Numbered from the stretch's first letter, positions 15,779 to 25,925 are shown. The stretch: 64,000 bases of DNA from JBKHYJ01 sp046565505 (GCA_046565505.1 JBKHYJ010000010.1:25451-89450), one strand, 5' to 3'. Notes: generated by a model not told the origin, from the sequence alone. Numbers and translations: made by a program.

Positions 15779-17236
15779 ATGAAAATCTTTAAATCACCTT
15801 CTGTCTCGGGCGTCATCGCCGTCGCCTTGGCTATTGTCTTTAGCGCCCCCGTGATTGCCGCCCGGCAATCGCCGCAACCCGCGGAGCCTTATTCAAAGCA
15901 ATTGATGGCCGACCTGAAGCAGTTGCAGCAGGCGGCGCTTTCGAGCGATTACGCTTACACGCAGGTGGCCCGGCTGTGCAATAACATAGGCCCTCGCCTG
16001 ACGGGCTCGCCGCAGGCGCAACAGGCTGTCGAATACGTGGCTGGCGAGATGCGCCGCCTCGGACTCGAAGTCCGGCTCGAAAAGCTGACGGTCCCGCACT
16101 GGGTGCGCGGCGTCGAGACGGGCGAGCTTGTCGAGTTCACCGGCCAGGCGCCGCAGACCACTCAGAAGATAGTGCTGACCGCCCTCGGCGGCAGCGTCGC
16201 CACTCCGCCCGAAGGGGTGACGGCGGAGGTGGTCGTGGTCGAGAACTTTGACCAGCTCCAGGCGTTGGGCCGCGAGCGCGTGGCCGGAAAGATAGTCCTT
16301 TACAACGCGCGCTTCAACAAAGAGATGGCCGCGCAAGGCTTCGCGGGCGACGCTTACGGCCAGGCGGTCGTGTATCGCGGCGTCGGAGCGAGCGCGGCCG
16401 CGCGGCTTGGCGCGGTAGCTTCGCTCATACGGTCGGTCGGCGGGGCTGAATACCGCCTGCCGCACACGGGGTCCTTGCGTTACCAGGAGGGGGCGCCACA
16501 AATCCCGGCCGCCGCCGTCGCGGCCGAAGACGCGGATTTGATCTCTTACCTGACCGCCCAGGGGAAAGTTCGCATGCGCCTTACGCTGACGCCGCAGACG
16601 CTCCCCTCTGTCGAGAGCTTTAACGTGATTGCGGACTTGAAGGGGACGCAGCACCCCGAGCAAGTCGTCATCGTTTCAGGCCACCTCGACTCATGGGACC
16701 TCGGCACGGGGGCCATTGACGACGCGGCCGGCGTGGCCGTGGCGATGCAGGCGGCGCAGTTGTGCAAGCAGCTTAAGCTGCGACCCCAGCGCACGATCCG
16801 TGTCATAGCATGGATGAATGAGGAGAATGGCCTGGTGGGCGGCAGGACTTACGCGACCGACCATGCGTCGGAGATTGCTAATCATGTCGCGGCAATCGAG
16901 AGCGACCTTGGGGCCGGCCACCCCGTAGGGTTCTCGGGCCACATGAGCGCGAAGGCGCTTGAGATGCTCAGGCCTTTGTCCGCGGTTTTGCAGAGTTCGG
17001 GCGCGGGCGTCGTCAGGCGGACGGAGAACGCGGAGGGTGCAGACATCTCTCCGCTCGACGCCCTCGGCGTGCCGACGTTTGCCCCGATCCAAGACGTTCG
17101 TACGTACTTCAACTATCACCACACGGCCGCCGACACGCTGGACAAGATAATCCCGCGCGAGTTAGCAGAGAACGCCGCGGTGATGGCCGTGCTTGTTTAC
17201 GCGCTGGCAAGCCTGCCGGAGCCGCTGCCCCGCTGA
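15779..17236 (+). CDS. Secreted M28-family zinc metallopeptidase
   Basis: 485 residues with a signal peptide (about 1-28). A PA-like insert (about 120-250) sits inside an M28 fold. Zinc ligands can be recognised: His/Asp in SGHLDSWDLGTGAIDDAAGVA, the catalytic and ligand Glu pair in MNEENGL, Asp in ESDLG, and His in FNYHHTAADT. Family members are aminopeptidases or carboxypeptidase Q-like enzymes that act outside the cytoplasm. There is no Shine-Dalgarno; instead TATAAT at 15765-15770 lies 8 bases before the ATG, which suggests a leaderless transcript. It converges with the permease gene. Confidence 0.92.
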   Translation: MKIFKSPSVSGVIAVALAIVFSAPVIAARQSPQPAEPYSKQLMADLKQLQQAALSSDYAYTQVARLCNNIGPRLTGSPQAQQAVEYVAGEMRRLGLEVRLEKLTVPHWVRGVETGELVEFTGQAPQTTQKIVLTALGGSVATPPEGVTAEVVVVENFDQLQALGRERVAGKIVLYNARFNKEMAAQGFAGDAYGQAVVYRGVGASAAARLGAVASLIRSVGGAEYRLPHTGSLRYQEGAPQIPAAAVAAEDADLISYLTAQGKVRMRLTLTPQTLPSVESFNVIADLKGTQHPEQVVIVSGHLDSWDLGTGAIDDAAGVAVAMQAAQLCKQLKLRPQRTIRVIAWMNEENGLVGGRTYATDHASEIANHVAAIESDLGAGHPVGFSGHMSAKALEMLRPLSAVLQSSGAGVVRRTENAEGADISPLDALGVPTFAPIQDVRTYFNYHHTAADTLDKIIPRELAENAAVMAVLVYALASLPEPLPR

Positions 17237-17310
17237 GCGGCCGACGCGGAATGAGTGAGGTCTTGGTCTTAGACCGCGGGCCCCGTTCCGCGCCGGCCTT
17301 GCGCCGCCCA

Positions 17311-19755
17311 TCATTCATACCTGAGGGCCACCATAGGGTCGACCTTCGTGGCCTTGCGCGCGGGGACGTAGCTGGCGAGCATCGCCACCGCCACGAGCAC
17401 CGCCGAGATGGCTGCGAAGGTCGCCGGGTCGGTCGCGCTCACGCCGAAAAGAAGGCTCTGCATCAGCCGGGTTAAAACGAAAGCCGAGCCCAGGCCTATC
17501 CCCACGCCGACCGAGACGAGCTTCAGCCCTTGCCCCACGACTAACGTCAACACGTCCTTAGAAGTGGCTCCCAGAGCCATTCTTATGCCTATCTCGTGTG
17601 TCCGCTGCGTGACCGAATAACTTATCACGCCGTAGATGCCGACGGCCGCGAGCACCAGCGCCACTGCCGCGAAGATCACGAGCAGGAGCATGTTGAACCG
17701 CTGCCGCGCCACCGAATTCGACAGGATTTGCTCCATAGTCGCGACGTTAGAGACGGGCTGGTCTTTGTCAATCGCCCAGACTTCTCCCCTCACCGCGGCG
17801 GCCAGGCCGAGCGGGTCGCCCGCCGTGCGCACGACGAGGTCGCGCGGGGCCAGGTACGAGTACGTCATCTGAGCGTATGGGAAATAGACTTGCGGCTTCG
17901 GGTCAATGTCTAGTTCAAACTGCCTGACGTCTTTCGCGACGCCCACGACCGAGAGCCAGGGCGCGTCAGAGTTGAACCCCCCGAGCTTTATCCGCTTCCC
18001 GATGGCGTCTTCGCCGGGCCAGAATTGCCGGGCCGTGGCCTCGCTTACGATGATGACGCCAGGCTTGTCGGGCGTGTCTTGCGGGCTGAACTGGCGCCCC
18101 TTCAGCACGGGAATGTTCATGGCGCGGAAGTAATCGGGGCTTACGGTCCTGGTGATTACAATGGGCCTCTCATCGGGCGCGGGCTCCGGGCGGCCCTCTA
18201 TGGTGACGCCGCCGTTGTTGCCTTTGAAAGTCAGGGGAAGGTTCGTAGTCACGCCGGCCGACTGCACGCCCGGCAGCGAGGAGACGCGCTGAAGCAGCTC
18301 GTCATAAAAGGCCGTGCGCCTGACCGGGTCCGTGTACTTCAAGCGCGGGAGGACTACCTTCATCGTCAGGAGGTTGTCGGCATTGAACCCCGGGTCTACG
18401 CTGCGCAGCCTGAGGAAGCTGTTGATTAGCAGCCCCGCGCCGATCAGCAGCACGAGCGCGAGCGCGACTTCGGAAACGACCAGCAGCCCTCGCACGCGAG
18501 AGCGGGCCACGCCGGCCGTGCCCTTGCCGCCTTCCTTCAGCGACTCGTTCAGGTCGGGCCGGGACGCTTGCAGGGCGGGGGCCAGCCCGAAGATTACTCC
18601 CGTTATAAGCGAGACCAGCAGCGTAAATCCGAGCACTTTCGCGTCGATGTTTATGTCTTTGGCCTGAGAGAGGTTGGCGGGCATGAGGGCCACGAGCACC
18701 CTCATCCCGACGACCGCAAGCAGCAGCCCGACGGCCCCGCCCAGCGCGGCCAGCAGAACGCTTTCAGTCATGAACTGTGCGATGAGCCGGGAGCGGCTCG
18801 CACCGAGCGCGGTCCGAAGTGCCGTCTCTTTCTGGCGCGCCGCCGCGCGGGCCAGCAGCAAGTTAGCCACGTTCGCGCACGCGATCAGCAGCACGAAAGC
18901 CACCGCCCCGAGCAGTATGAGGAGCGCCGGCCGAATATCGCCGACCACCTGTTCATGCAGCGAAGTGACGACCGCCCCAAGGCTCGTGTTCGTGTCGGGG
19001 TACTGCTGCTGGAGCCGCGCGGCGATAGTATTCATATCGGCCTGCGCCTGTTTAACCGTGACGCCGGGCTTCGTGCGCGCATACACGAGCAGGTAGTGGC
19101 CGCCCCTGTTGCTCGCCTCCTGTGAGCTGAAAGCTATGGGGACCCAGACCGAGTTCTCTTCCGTTTCGGACTGGAAGGGGTCAGGGAATCGGAAGCTCTT
19201 CGGCATGACGCCGACCACGGTGAAAGGCTGGCCGTTCAGCGTCAGCGGCTTGCCGACGATGTCAGGGTCGGAGCCGAAACGCCGCTGCCACAGGCCGTGG
19301 CTCATAATAACTACGCGCTCGCCTTCCGGGCGGTCCTCTTCGGGCAGGAAGGAGCGCCCTAAAGTCGGCTCCACGCCTAACAGGGGAAAGAAGTTCGCAG
19401 AAACGCGCTGCCCTTCGAGCTTTTCAGGCTCGCCCACGCCCGTAAGGTTGAAGGTCTGCGTGGCGACGGCCGCCATGCCATCAAAGACTTGATTCTGGTC
19501 CTTCCAATCGACGAAGTTCGCGGGCGCGGGGGTGTCCTTCGGGAACCCGAGCTTGGTATTGTCCTCCCACACTATCATCAAACGGTCCGGGTCCTTAAAC
19601 GGCAGCGGCCTGAGCAGCACGGCGTTGACGACGCTAAAGATGGCCGTGTTGGCACCTATGCCTAGTGCGAGCGCCAGCACCGCCACGGCGGCGAAAGCAG
19701 GCTTCTTGGCCAGCATCCGAATTCCATAACGCAGGTCCTGTAACAGATTCTCCAT
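17311..19755 (-). CDS. ADOP/MacB-like ABC transporter permease
   Basis: 814 residues with the hallmark N terminus LLQDLRYGIRMLAKKPAFAAVAVL and GIGANTAIFSVVNAVLLRPLPF. A MacB-like periplasmic domain follows, then an FtsX block of three helices (about 280-400), a second periplasmic domain and a second FtsX block near the C terminus, ending KATKVDPMVALRYE. This two-fold organisation is the one described as acidobacterial duplicated orphan permease. There is no ATPase gene beside it, as is usual for the family, so any partner must be elsewhere. Likely role: export or mechanotransmission across the periplasm. Substrate unknown. Confidence 0.93.
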   Translation of the reverse strand: MENLLQDLRYGIRMLAKKPAFAAVAVLALALGIGANTAIFSVVNAVLLRPLPFKDPDRLMIVWEDNTKLGFPKDTPAPANFVDWKDQNQVFDGMAAVATQTFNLTGVGEPEKLEGQRVSANFFPLLGVEPTLGRSFLPEEDRPEGERVVIMSHGLWQRRFGSDPDIVGKPLTLNGQPFTVVGVMPKSFRFPDPFQSETEENSVWVPIAFSSQEASNRGGHYLLVYARTKPGVTVKQAQADMNTIAARLQQQYPDTNTSLGAVVTSLHEQVVGDIRPALLILLGAVAFVLLIACANVANLLLARAAARQKETALRTALGASRSRLIAQFMTESVLLAALGGAVGLLLAVVGMRVLVALMPANLSQAKDINIDAKVLGFTLLVSLITGVIFGLAPALQASRPDLNESLKEGGKGTAGVARSRVRGLLVVSEVALALVLLIGAGLLINSFLRLRSVDPGFNADNLLTMKVVLPRLKYTDPVRRTAFYDELLQRVSSLPGVQSAGVTTNLPLTFKGNNGGVTIEGRPEPAPDERPIVITRTVSPDYFRAMNIPVLKGRQFSPQDTPDKPGVIIVSEATARQFWPGEDAIGKRIKLGGFNSDAPWLSVVGVAKDVRQFELDIDPKPQVYFPYAQMTYSYLAPRDLVVRTAGDPLGLAAAVRGEVWAIDKDQPVSNVATMEQILSNSVARQRFNMLLLVIFAAVALVLAAVGIYGVISYSVTQRTHEIGIRMALGATSKDVLTLVVGQGLKLVSVGVGIGLGSAFVLTRLMQSLLFGVSATDPATFAAISAVLVAVAMLASYVPARKATKVDPMVALRYE

Positions 19756-20144
19756 CCGACAACCTCAACTTTCTTCCCAGCTTTTCAACAACGCGCACCC
19801 CCGACAGGGCGCAGGCGCGCGCAGTTGGTTAGTGTTGCGCGCTTCAAATAGGTTTCAGCGAAAACGAAATTTTTCGTAAATAGCTAACGATGGGAAACGG
19901 GCCGGGGTTCACGGCCATGCGTCGTATGCCGATTCAAAGGGTTTAATACGCGAACCCACCACAGTCGCCGGGCTAATGACTCAGAACTCGATTCCGGGTC
20001 CCTGGAAAACTTTTAGCCTCTCTGATAACCTGGATACGTTCTCAAGTCATGCCTTCGAGGGGGAATGGCCGCGCCTGTTCATCGCTCATGCGGCCGTGGC
20101 GGGAGTTCCCGCGTGATATGGCGCGGCGGTAAACTATAAATCAC
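19756..20144. other. Intergenic region with no gene seen
   Basis: 389 bases between the divergent permease and a small hypothetical gene. It holds an inverted repeat around 19868 (ACGAAA-tt-TTTCGT) upstream of the permease. At its right end is a TAAACT/TATAAA stretch (20130-20140) just before the hypothetical gene, with no ribosome site. Confidence 0.6.
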
Positions 20145-20552
20145 ATGGCTCACCTATCGGCATCAGAACAGATCGAGGCGATGGACACGCCCGACGAACA
20201 CATCACTTTCATACGGTCGCAGTGGCCGGCCTTCGCCGCCTTCGCCTGGGAGAAGTATTTGTCGGAAGGGCGCGGCGCGGTAGTCGTTGACCTGAGGAAC
20301 GCTTCGGCGGATGGGCCCGGCATCAACGTGCCGACTTACTACGTGGCTGAAGGAAGCGCCCGTTTAGAGAAGCGCGGCGGCTGGCCGAGCGCGGAGGTGG
20401 CGGAGGTGATTAGAGATTACGACCCGGAGCAGGACGCGGTCTTAATATTCCTACGCCTCGACGGGGACGCCTTCCACTACAACGTGTCGGACGACCTGAC
20501 CCCGCCGGTTGCGTACGCCGGAAGAAATAAGAGAAAAAACAGCCTCCCCTGA
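20145..20552 (+). CDS. Hypothetical protein
   Basis: 135 residues, soluble, acidic, with no signal or membrane segment. It contains FIRSQWPAFAAFAWEKYLSEGRGAVVVDLRN and DPEQDAVLIFLRLDGDAFHYNVSDDLTPP, an alternating pattern that suggests an alpha/beta fold. I do not recognise a family. Good codon usage for the region supports a real gene. There is no Shine-Dalgarno; TAAACT at 20130-20135 lies 9 bases before the ATG, so it may be leaderless. Confidence 0.6.
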   Translation: MAHLSASEQIEAMDTPDEHITFIRSQWPAFAAFAWEKYLSEGRGAVVVDLRNASADGPGINVPTYYVAEGSARLEKRGGWPSAEVAEVIRDYDPEQDAVLIFLRLDGDAFHYNVSDDLTPPVAYAGRNKRKNSLP

Positions 20553-20828
20553 TAATCCCCGCCTGCCCGCGTACCAGTAAGTAAAAAATCAGGGCTCGCT
20601 CGCTCGTGACGGCCCGCGTCGCTAGCGGGTCATCAAAACGCGGAGTTTGATTTGAACGTGGCGGGTTACTGCTTCCCCCACGTCGGGCGCGAGCGATGCG
20701 AGCGGGGCCGGCAGATCATAAACACCCGCGTCAACCTCACTCGCCGGGCGCAATGGTGCAGGTGGTAGGTGAATGATAAAGAATCCGCACACGTCGGGAT
20801 TGACGCGGGCGTAGCAGGTATACGCGCG

Positions 20829-21233
20829 TCACCTGAACTGAACCCCGCATGTGAGGCACCGGTTCGGGTCCCGGATCATCAAAAAGAACAGGGAGATGAA
20901 ACAGGTCGGGAGCGCCAGTATCACCGCCAGCAGTATAGCCCACACGGGCGTCGTCCCTTTGCTCACGCCCATAGAGCCGCACCTGGGACATGGCGTCTGA
21001 CCATGTACGTACCTGGCGGGGGCGGCCGGCGGCTGATATTTCGTCGGCCGGGGGGGTGGCGCCTCGGCGGTTTCCGGCTCGTAATACTGCTTGAAGGAAG
21101 TCGCGTCGGGCGGCGGCACTGAAGGTACGTAGCCGGAGTTAGGCTTCGCGCCCTGAGCCGTGAAATTGAACGAGCAGTAGCGACAGAAATTCGACCCTTC
21201 GCGATTCTCCGTCCCGCACCTCGGACATCTCAT
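20829..21233 (-). CDS. Zinc-ribbon protein with C-terminal membrane hairpin
   Basis: 134 residues from the chosen ATG. Starts MRCPRCGTENREGSNFCRYCS, a double CxxC zinc ribbon, then a Pro-rich linker, a second pair of CxxC motifs (CPRCGSMG and, after the helix, CLTCGVQF) and one hydrophobic segment (PVWAILLAVILALPTCFISLFFL). The second ribbon plus hydrophobic insert is LITAF-like: the two half-motifs flank a membrane-inserted helix. An upstream in-frame ATG at 21284 would add 17 residues with no family resemblance, while GGGAG precedes 21233. Function unknown. Confidence 0.72.
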   Translation of the reverse strand: MRCPRCGTENREGSNFCRYCSFNFTAQGAKPNSGYVPSVPPPDATSFKQYYEPETAEAPPPRPTKYQPPAAPARYVHGQTPCPRCGSMGVSKGTTPVWAILLAVILALPTCFISLFFLMIRDPNRCLTCGVQFR

Positions 21234-21631
21234 TAATTCGCTCTCCCTCACGTCACCGGTGTCGAAGAGTGATGCGCGCCACACGCCGCGACCCGGCCAT
21301 GTCTCACTTATTGACGCCGATCACCTGGCGCGCGGCCACCGCCCCGAGGGCCGCCATCGTAACAGGCCGATAAGAATACCGAGCGCGGGCCGAGCACTGC
21401 CATCGCTTCTTCGTACCGGGTTTACGGCTTGCTGCGATTCTCTTTCTATGGGTGTTGTATTATCGAGTATGAAGGCGAAAGATTCAACAGGGACGGACGA
21501 GATATACATCATGAGGGCAGGCGAAGGATAGGGCGCGGCGCGCAACCGCGAGGGCGGTTGAATCTGCTCCTTTACTCATGTGCTTCGCTATGTTAATTTC
21601 ACGAACTCGGAAACATGCTTAGGAGGCTGCT
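21234..21631. other. Intergenic region, small hairpin only
   Basis: 398 bases between divergent genes. A 7-bp hairpin, CAACCGC-GAGG-GCGGTTG (21543-21560), lies 70 bases before the STAS gene. A 27-codon ORF at about 21448 has no ribosome site and is not called. Confidence 0.5.
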
Positions 21632-21973
21632 ATGGATATCAAGGAGAGAGTAGTTGATGGCGTGAGCGTGCTTGACCTGTCGGGCAAGATCGTGCTCGGC
21701 GAGGGGGACTCTCAGGTCAGGGACAGGATTAAGGACCTGCTCGCCGATGGGCAGCGGTACATACTGTTGAACCTCGGCGACGTGAATTACATCGATTCGG
21801 CCGGCCTGGGCGCGCTCATCAGCGGCTATACGACTACCAAGCGTGAAGGCGGGCAGTTGAAGCTCGTGAACCTTACCAAGCGGATTCAGGACCTGCTCGC
21901 GATAACTAAGCTCATCACGGTATTCGAGACCTACGACGACGAGAAGGAAGCGGTCGCCTCTTACAAACCCTGA
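21632..21973 (+). CDS. STAS-domain anti-sigma-factor antagonist
   Basis: 113 residues matching the SpoIIAA/RsbV type: VDGVSVLDLSGKIVLGEG, then VNYIDSAGLGALIS with the Ser that is phosphorylated in the family, and LVNLTKRIQDLLAITKL. It normally binds an anti-sigma kinase when dephosphorylated, releasing a sigma factor. No anti-sigma or sigma gene is next to it, so it is an orphan. AGGAGG lies just before the ATG. Confidence 0.92.
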   Translation: MDIKERVVDGVSVLDLSGKIVLGEGDSQVRDRIKDLLADGQRYILLNLGDVNYIDSAGLGALISGYTTTKREGGQLKLVNLTKRIQDLLAITKLITVFETYDDEKEAVASYKP

Positions 21974-22092
21974 CGCGCGGGGGCGGACAGGTTAAAGGGT
22001 AAGGTGGCGAGGGGCATAAAAGGGTAAACGATAAAGTCCCCGGCGGTCGCACTTCCCCGATTACCCTTAATCATCCCCCGCCCGCTTCGGCG

Positions 22093-23202
22093 TTACGGCT
22101 GCTGCGAGGCTAATGCGCGGACGCGCTCGGCATTGGCTTTCATCGCCGGGTCGTTGGTCGCCGCGTAAGCCTTTTCGTATATGCGGAGCGCCTGCTGGTA
22201 CTGTTTATCGCCCTCGTAAACGTAAGCAAGCTCCGAAAGCGCTGCAATGGAATCTGGCATAATTTGAATGGTGATTTCCAGCGCCTCCATCGCCTTCCTC
22301 ATCTGCCCGCTGCGCGACAAAGCTATCCCGTAATAGAGCCACGCCTGGCCGTTCCCCGTATTCGCCTTGGCGATCTTTTCGAGCGGCCCCACCGCCTTGT
22401 CGAACTGCCTCGCCCCGAGGTACGCGCGCCCGAGGACGCTCGCCGTCTGCTGGTCGTCGCGGACCGCACGCAGGCGCTCGCCCACTTCGGCCGCTTCCGC
22501 CCACGCCGCGGCGGAGCTTGATTTGCGCGCCTTTCGCATCAGGCTCTCTGCCAACATGTCCATCGCCGCCGTGTCTTCTTTATCGGCCTTGACGGCGTCC
22601 CGCAGCGCCGGTATCGCGCGGTCGTCATCCTCGCGCTTGAAGTATATCGCGCCCAGGTAGTAGGCGTTCGATATGCCCTCTTTCGATTTCTCTGTCGCGG
22701 ATTTTTCTGACGCGGGACTCGCCAGCAGTGGGAGCGCCTCGTCGTAACGGTCCAGGAAAAAGTACACTCGCGCCAGCGCCGCCCGCGCGGCCGGGTCCAC
22801 GTCGAGCTTCGCCTTCGACGTAATCTCTATGTATCGCTTGAGAGGGTCAACGGCCTTGTCATAGCGGCCCGCCAGGTAATGCGACAACCCGACCGTGTAC
22901 CACGCGCCTGCTATCTCCGCGCTCGCCGGCGACTGAATCTCAAGCAGGTCGATGGCATGCGATAGCGGCAACTCCACGCGGTCGTAACGCTTCAATTTGA
23001 ATTCGCACAGTCCTATGTAGTGCCAAGCCCCGGCCGCGTCGGGCCGCTCGCGGACGATGTCTTGAAATTCGGCGAGCGCCGCGCGATAGTCGCCCTTGTT
23101 GTAGAGCGAAACGCCCCTCCCCCAGTCCGACGCCTGGCCCTGCGAGGCGAATAATGTGATGAGCAAGGTAATTAGTTGGACCCGCTTGATTGTAAATCGC
23201 AT
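22093..23202 (-). CDS. Secreted TPR-repeat protein
   Basis: 369 residues with a signal peptide (LITLLITLFASQGQA) followed by about seven TPR units (for example SLYNKGDYRAALAEFQDIV, AYVYEGDKQYQQALRIYEKAY). Likely a periplasmic or outer-membrane-associated scaffold. It converges with the STAS gene; the gap contains an imperfect inverted repeat (TTAAAGGGTAA near 21992, TTACCCTTAA near 22062) that could terminate both. Confidence 0.85.
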   Translation of the reverse strand: MRFTIKRVQLITLLITLFASQGQASDWGRGVSLYNKGDYRAALAEFQDIVRERPDAAGAWHYIGLCEFKLKRYDRVELPLSHAIDLLEIQSPASAEIAGAWYTVGLSHYLAGRYDKAVDPLKRYIEITSKAKLDVDPAARAALARVYFFLDRYDEALPLLASPASEKSATEKSKEGISNAYYLGAIYFKREDDDRAIPALRDAVKADKEDTAAMDMLAESLMRKARKSSSAAAWAEAAEVGERLRAVRDDQQTASVLGRAYLGARQFDKAVGPLEKIAKANTGNGQAWLYYGIALSRSGQMRKAMEALEITIQIMPDSIAALSELAYVYEGDKQYQQALRIYEKAYAATNDPAMKANAERVRALASQQP

Positions 23203-23663
23203 CGAGGAGCATTATTGCATGGCGCGCAAAACCTGTCGAATTTCAGCGCGGCCCGCGCCATCATTGAGCCGCGCGGGCCGGCTTATTTTGAGTAACCTTT
23301 CTGCCTTTTATTCTCACTCCTGTGTCAGACTTGCCTGCCCATTTAGAATATCGCCCGCGTTTTCCGTAACCAGGTGACAGCTTTGCAGGCTTTAAGTATT
23401 GTTTTTGCGGTCGATATTTGAAACGGCGGGGGGTGAAATAGTTACGGAACTCACTACGGGAGTATTACTTACGTTAAAATGGTACGCGCACGGGGGCGCT
23501 TGAGGGCCGCAAGCGGGCCGCGATCTTTGGTATGCAGGTTGCCCTGGTCAACTAAGCATCGAAACCTTTGTCTGATGACATAGTTCCTGCTAGTGATTTC
23601 TGCCAGGGATGCTCTGCTTTTACCAGAGAAAACGTTTACAGGTGTCGGGTGAATATCACAGGT
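23203..23663. other. Divergent intergenic region
   Basis: 461 bases between the TPR gene and the glycosidase fusion gene. No gene or convincing promoter pair was found. An in-frame TTG at 23568 could extend the glycosidase by 32 residues, but those have no family similarity. Confidence 0.5.
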
Positions 23664-25925
23664 ATGACTTTAGCTAAGACGCAACCGGAATTGTGGGGGG
23701 GCGTGGAGTGCAGCACCATACGGGTGGGAGACGGCTACTATGATCAGCTCGGCTGTAACGGCCATGCCGAGCGGGTAGAAGACCTCGAATTGTTTGCAGA
23801 GCTGGGAATCCGGGCGATGCGCTACCCCGTGCTGTGGGAGCGGGTCGCGCCCGCCGGACTTGATGACCTCGACTGGTCCTGGCCCGACGAGAGGCTCGGG
23901 CGGTTAAGGGAATTGAGTATCAACCCCATAGTCGGGCTGCTGCATCATGGGAGCGGGCCGCGCTACACCAGCTTGATTGATCCGGAATTCCCAGAGAAGC
24001 TGGCGTCGTTTGCCAGGGCCGTCGCCCGGCGTTACCCGTGGGTCGTAAGCTACACGCCCGTAAACGAGCCCCTGACGACGGCGCGCTTCAGCGGGCTGTA
24101 TGGGCACTGGTATCCCCACCGGCGCGACGACAAGACGTTCCTGCGCGCCCTGCTCCTACAGTGCAAAGGCGTCGCGCTGTCAATGCGCGCGATCAGAGAG
24201 ATCAACCCTGCGGCTCAGCTCATACAGACCGAGGACCTGGGCAAGTGTTTCAGCACCCGCAAGCTCTCATACCAGGCGAGCTTTGAAAACGAGCGCCGCT
24301 GGCTGACCTTCGACCTGCTCTCCGCCCGCGTGGATCAGGACCACCCGATGTGGAGCTACCTCAGGTGGATAGGCGTAGACGAAGGCGAGATCAGGTGGTT
24401 TCTGGATAACCCCTGCGCGCCCGACATCGTAGGGATAAATCACTACCTGACGAGCGAGCGTTTCCTCGACGAGCGGTTAGACCGCTACCCCGCCAGCACG
24501 CATGGCAGCAACGGCAGGCACAAGTACGCGGACGTGGAGGCGGTCAGAGTTCTCGCCGAGGGGATGGCCGACGTTCGCGTAATATTAGAAGAGGCCTGGG
24601 AGAGGTATGGCCTGCCGGTCGCCGTCACGGAGGCGCACCTGGGCTGCACACGCGAGGAGCAGTTGCGCTGGATCAACGAAGTGTGGACCGCCGCCTGTGA
24701 GGTTAAACGCGCGGGAGCGGACCTGCGCGCCGTGACGCTCTGGTCGCTGCTCGGGTCCTACGACTGGAACACGCTCCTGACCTGCCGCAATGGCTTTTAC
24801 GAGCCGGGGGCGTTCGACCTGCGCGGGCCGCGGCCGCGGCCGACGGCGATTGCCCGCATGGCAAAGGACCTGGCGGCGAAGGGCGGGCACAGCCACCCGC
24901 TGCTTGAAGCGCCCGGCTGGTGGAGGCGGCTTGACCGGCTGCACTACCTCCCGCACAGCGAGCGGCCTTACGCCTTTAGCTCGGAAGGGCCGAGTAGAGA
25001 TATGAGAAGAGGAGCCACACGCCCGCTGGTTATCACGGGGGCGACCGGGACTCTCGGGTACGCCTTCGCGCGTATCTGCCATGTCCGCGGAATACCCTAC
25101 AGGCTGCTGACGCGCAAGGAGATGGATATAGCGGACGCGGAGTTGGTCGAGGCGGCGCTAGGCGAGATGAACCCCTGGGCAGTCGTCAACGCGGCCGGCT
25201 ACGTGCGCGTGGACCAGGCAGAGCAGGAGGCGGAAAGCTGTTACCGCGAGAACGCGCGCGGCCCCGCGACGCTCGCCGCCGCGTGCGCGCGCAGGGGCGC
25301 GGCCCTGCTCACCTTCTCGTCCGACCTCGTATTCGACGGCTCGAAAAAAGAGCCTTACGTCGAAAGCGACCCGACGGCGCCGCTCAACGTTTATGGTAAG
25401 AGCAAGGAGGCCGGCGAGCAGATGGTGCTCGCGGCGCTCCCTTCGGCCCTCGTGATACGGACCAGCGCCTTCTTCGGCCCGTGGGACGAATACAACTTCG
25501 TCAGCATCGCCCTCGGGTCGATGTTTGAGGGGCGCAGTTTCCCCGCGGCCTGCGACGCCGTAGTCTCGCCGACTTACGTGCCCGATTTAGTTAACGCGAG
25601 CCTGGATTTATTGATAGACGGCGAGAGCGGCGTATGGCACCTCGCCAACGTGGGGCAGGTGAGCTGGGCCGGGCTCGCGGAGCTTGCCGCGAACATTCAC
25701 GGCTTGGACGCGACCCTGGTCGAACGGCGGCCGGCCGAATCATTCAATTTCGCCGCCCCGCGCCCGCTTTATAGCGCGCTCGGCAGCGAGCGCGGGCAAC
25801 TGCTCCCGAAGCTTGAGGACGCCCTCGCCCGCTACAGCCGCGAGCGCCGGAGCCCCGACGTCAGGCCGAAAAATGCCCTTTACTCAGGCGGGGCCCTGAA
25901 GGCCCCCGTGGCAAAGAACCGTTGA
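23664..25925 (+). CDS. Family 1-like glycosidase fused to RmlD-like sugar-nucleotide reductase
   Basis: 753 residues in two modules. The first (about 1-410) is a GH1/clan-A barrel: LWGGVECS at the start, the acid/base Glu in TPVNEPL (about 133) and the nucleophile Glu in VTEAHLG (about 320). The second (about 450-730) is an extended SDR of the dTDP-4-dehydrorhamnose reductase type, with GATGTLG, VNAAGYVRVDQAE, FSSDLVFDG and YGKSK. A hydrolase fused to a nucleotide-sugar reductase suggests linked turnover and synthesis of a deoxyhexose-containing glycan, perhaps cell-surface. No signal peptide was seen. ATG 23664 is chosen because similarity begins there; GTG 23649 and TTG 23568 are alternatives. 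It is 46 bases before the GH2 gene and probably in one operon. Confidence 0.85.
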   Translation: MTLAKTQPELWGGVECSTIRVGDGYYDQLGCNGHAERVEDLELFAELGIRAMRYPVLWERVAPAGLDDLDWSWPDERLGRLRELSINPIVGLLHHGSGPRYTSLIDPEFPEKLASFARAVARRYPWVVSYTPVNEPLTTARFSGLYGHWYPHRRDDKTFLRALLLQCKGVALSMRAIREINPAAQLIQTEDLGKCFSTRKLSYQASFENERRWLTFDLLSARVDQDHPMWSYLRWIGVDEGEIRWFLDNPCAPDIVGINHYLTSERFLDERLDRYPASTHGSNGRHKYADVEAVRVLAEGMADVRVILEEAWERYGLPVAVTEAHLGCTREEQLRWINEVWTAACEVKRAGADLRAVTLWSLLGSYDWNTLLTCRNGFYEPGAFDLRGPRPRPTAIARMAKDLAAKGGHSHPLLEAPGWWRRLDRLHYLPHSERPYAFSSEGPSRDMRRGATRPLVITGATGTLGYAFARICHVRGIPYRLLTRKEMDIADAELVEAALGEMNPWAVVNAAGYVRVDQAEQEAESCYRENARGPATLAAACARRGAALLTFSSDLVFDGSKKEPYVESDPTAPLNVYGKSKEAGEQMVLAALPSALVIRTSAFFGPWDEYNFVSIALGSMFEGRSFPAACDAVVSPTYVPDLVNASLDLLIDGESGVWHLANVGQVSWAGLAELAANIHGLDATLVERRPAESFNFAAPRPLYSALGSERGQLLPKLEDALARYSRERRSPDVRPKNALYSGGALKAPVAKNR

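Noticed and set aside
21448..21531. 27-codon frame before the STAS gene
   Set aside because: Too short and without a ribosome site; no signal or motif.
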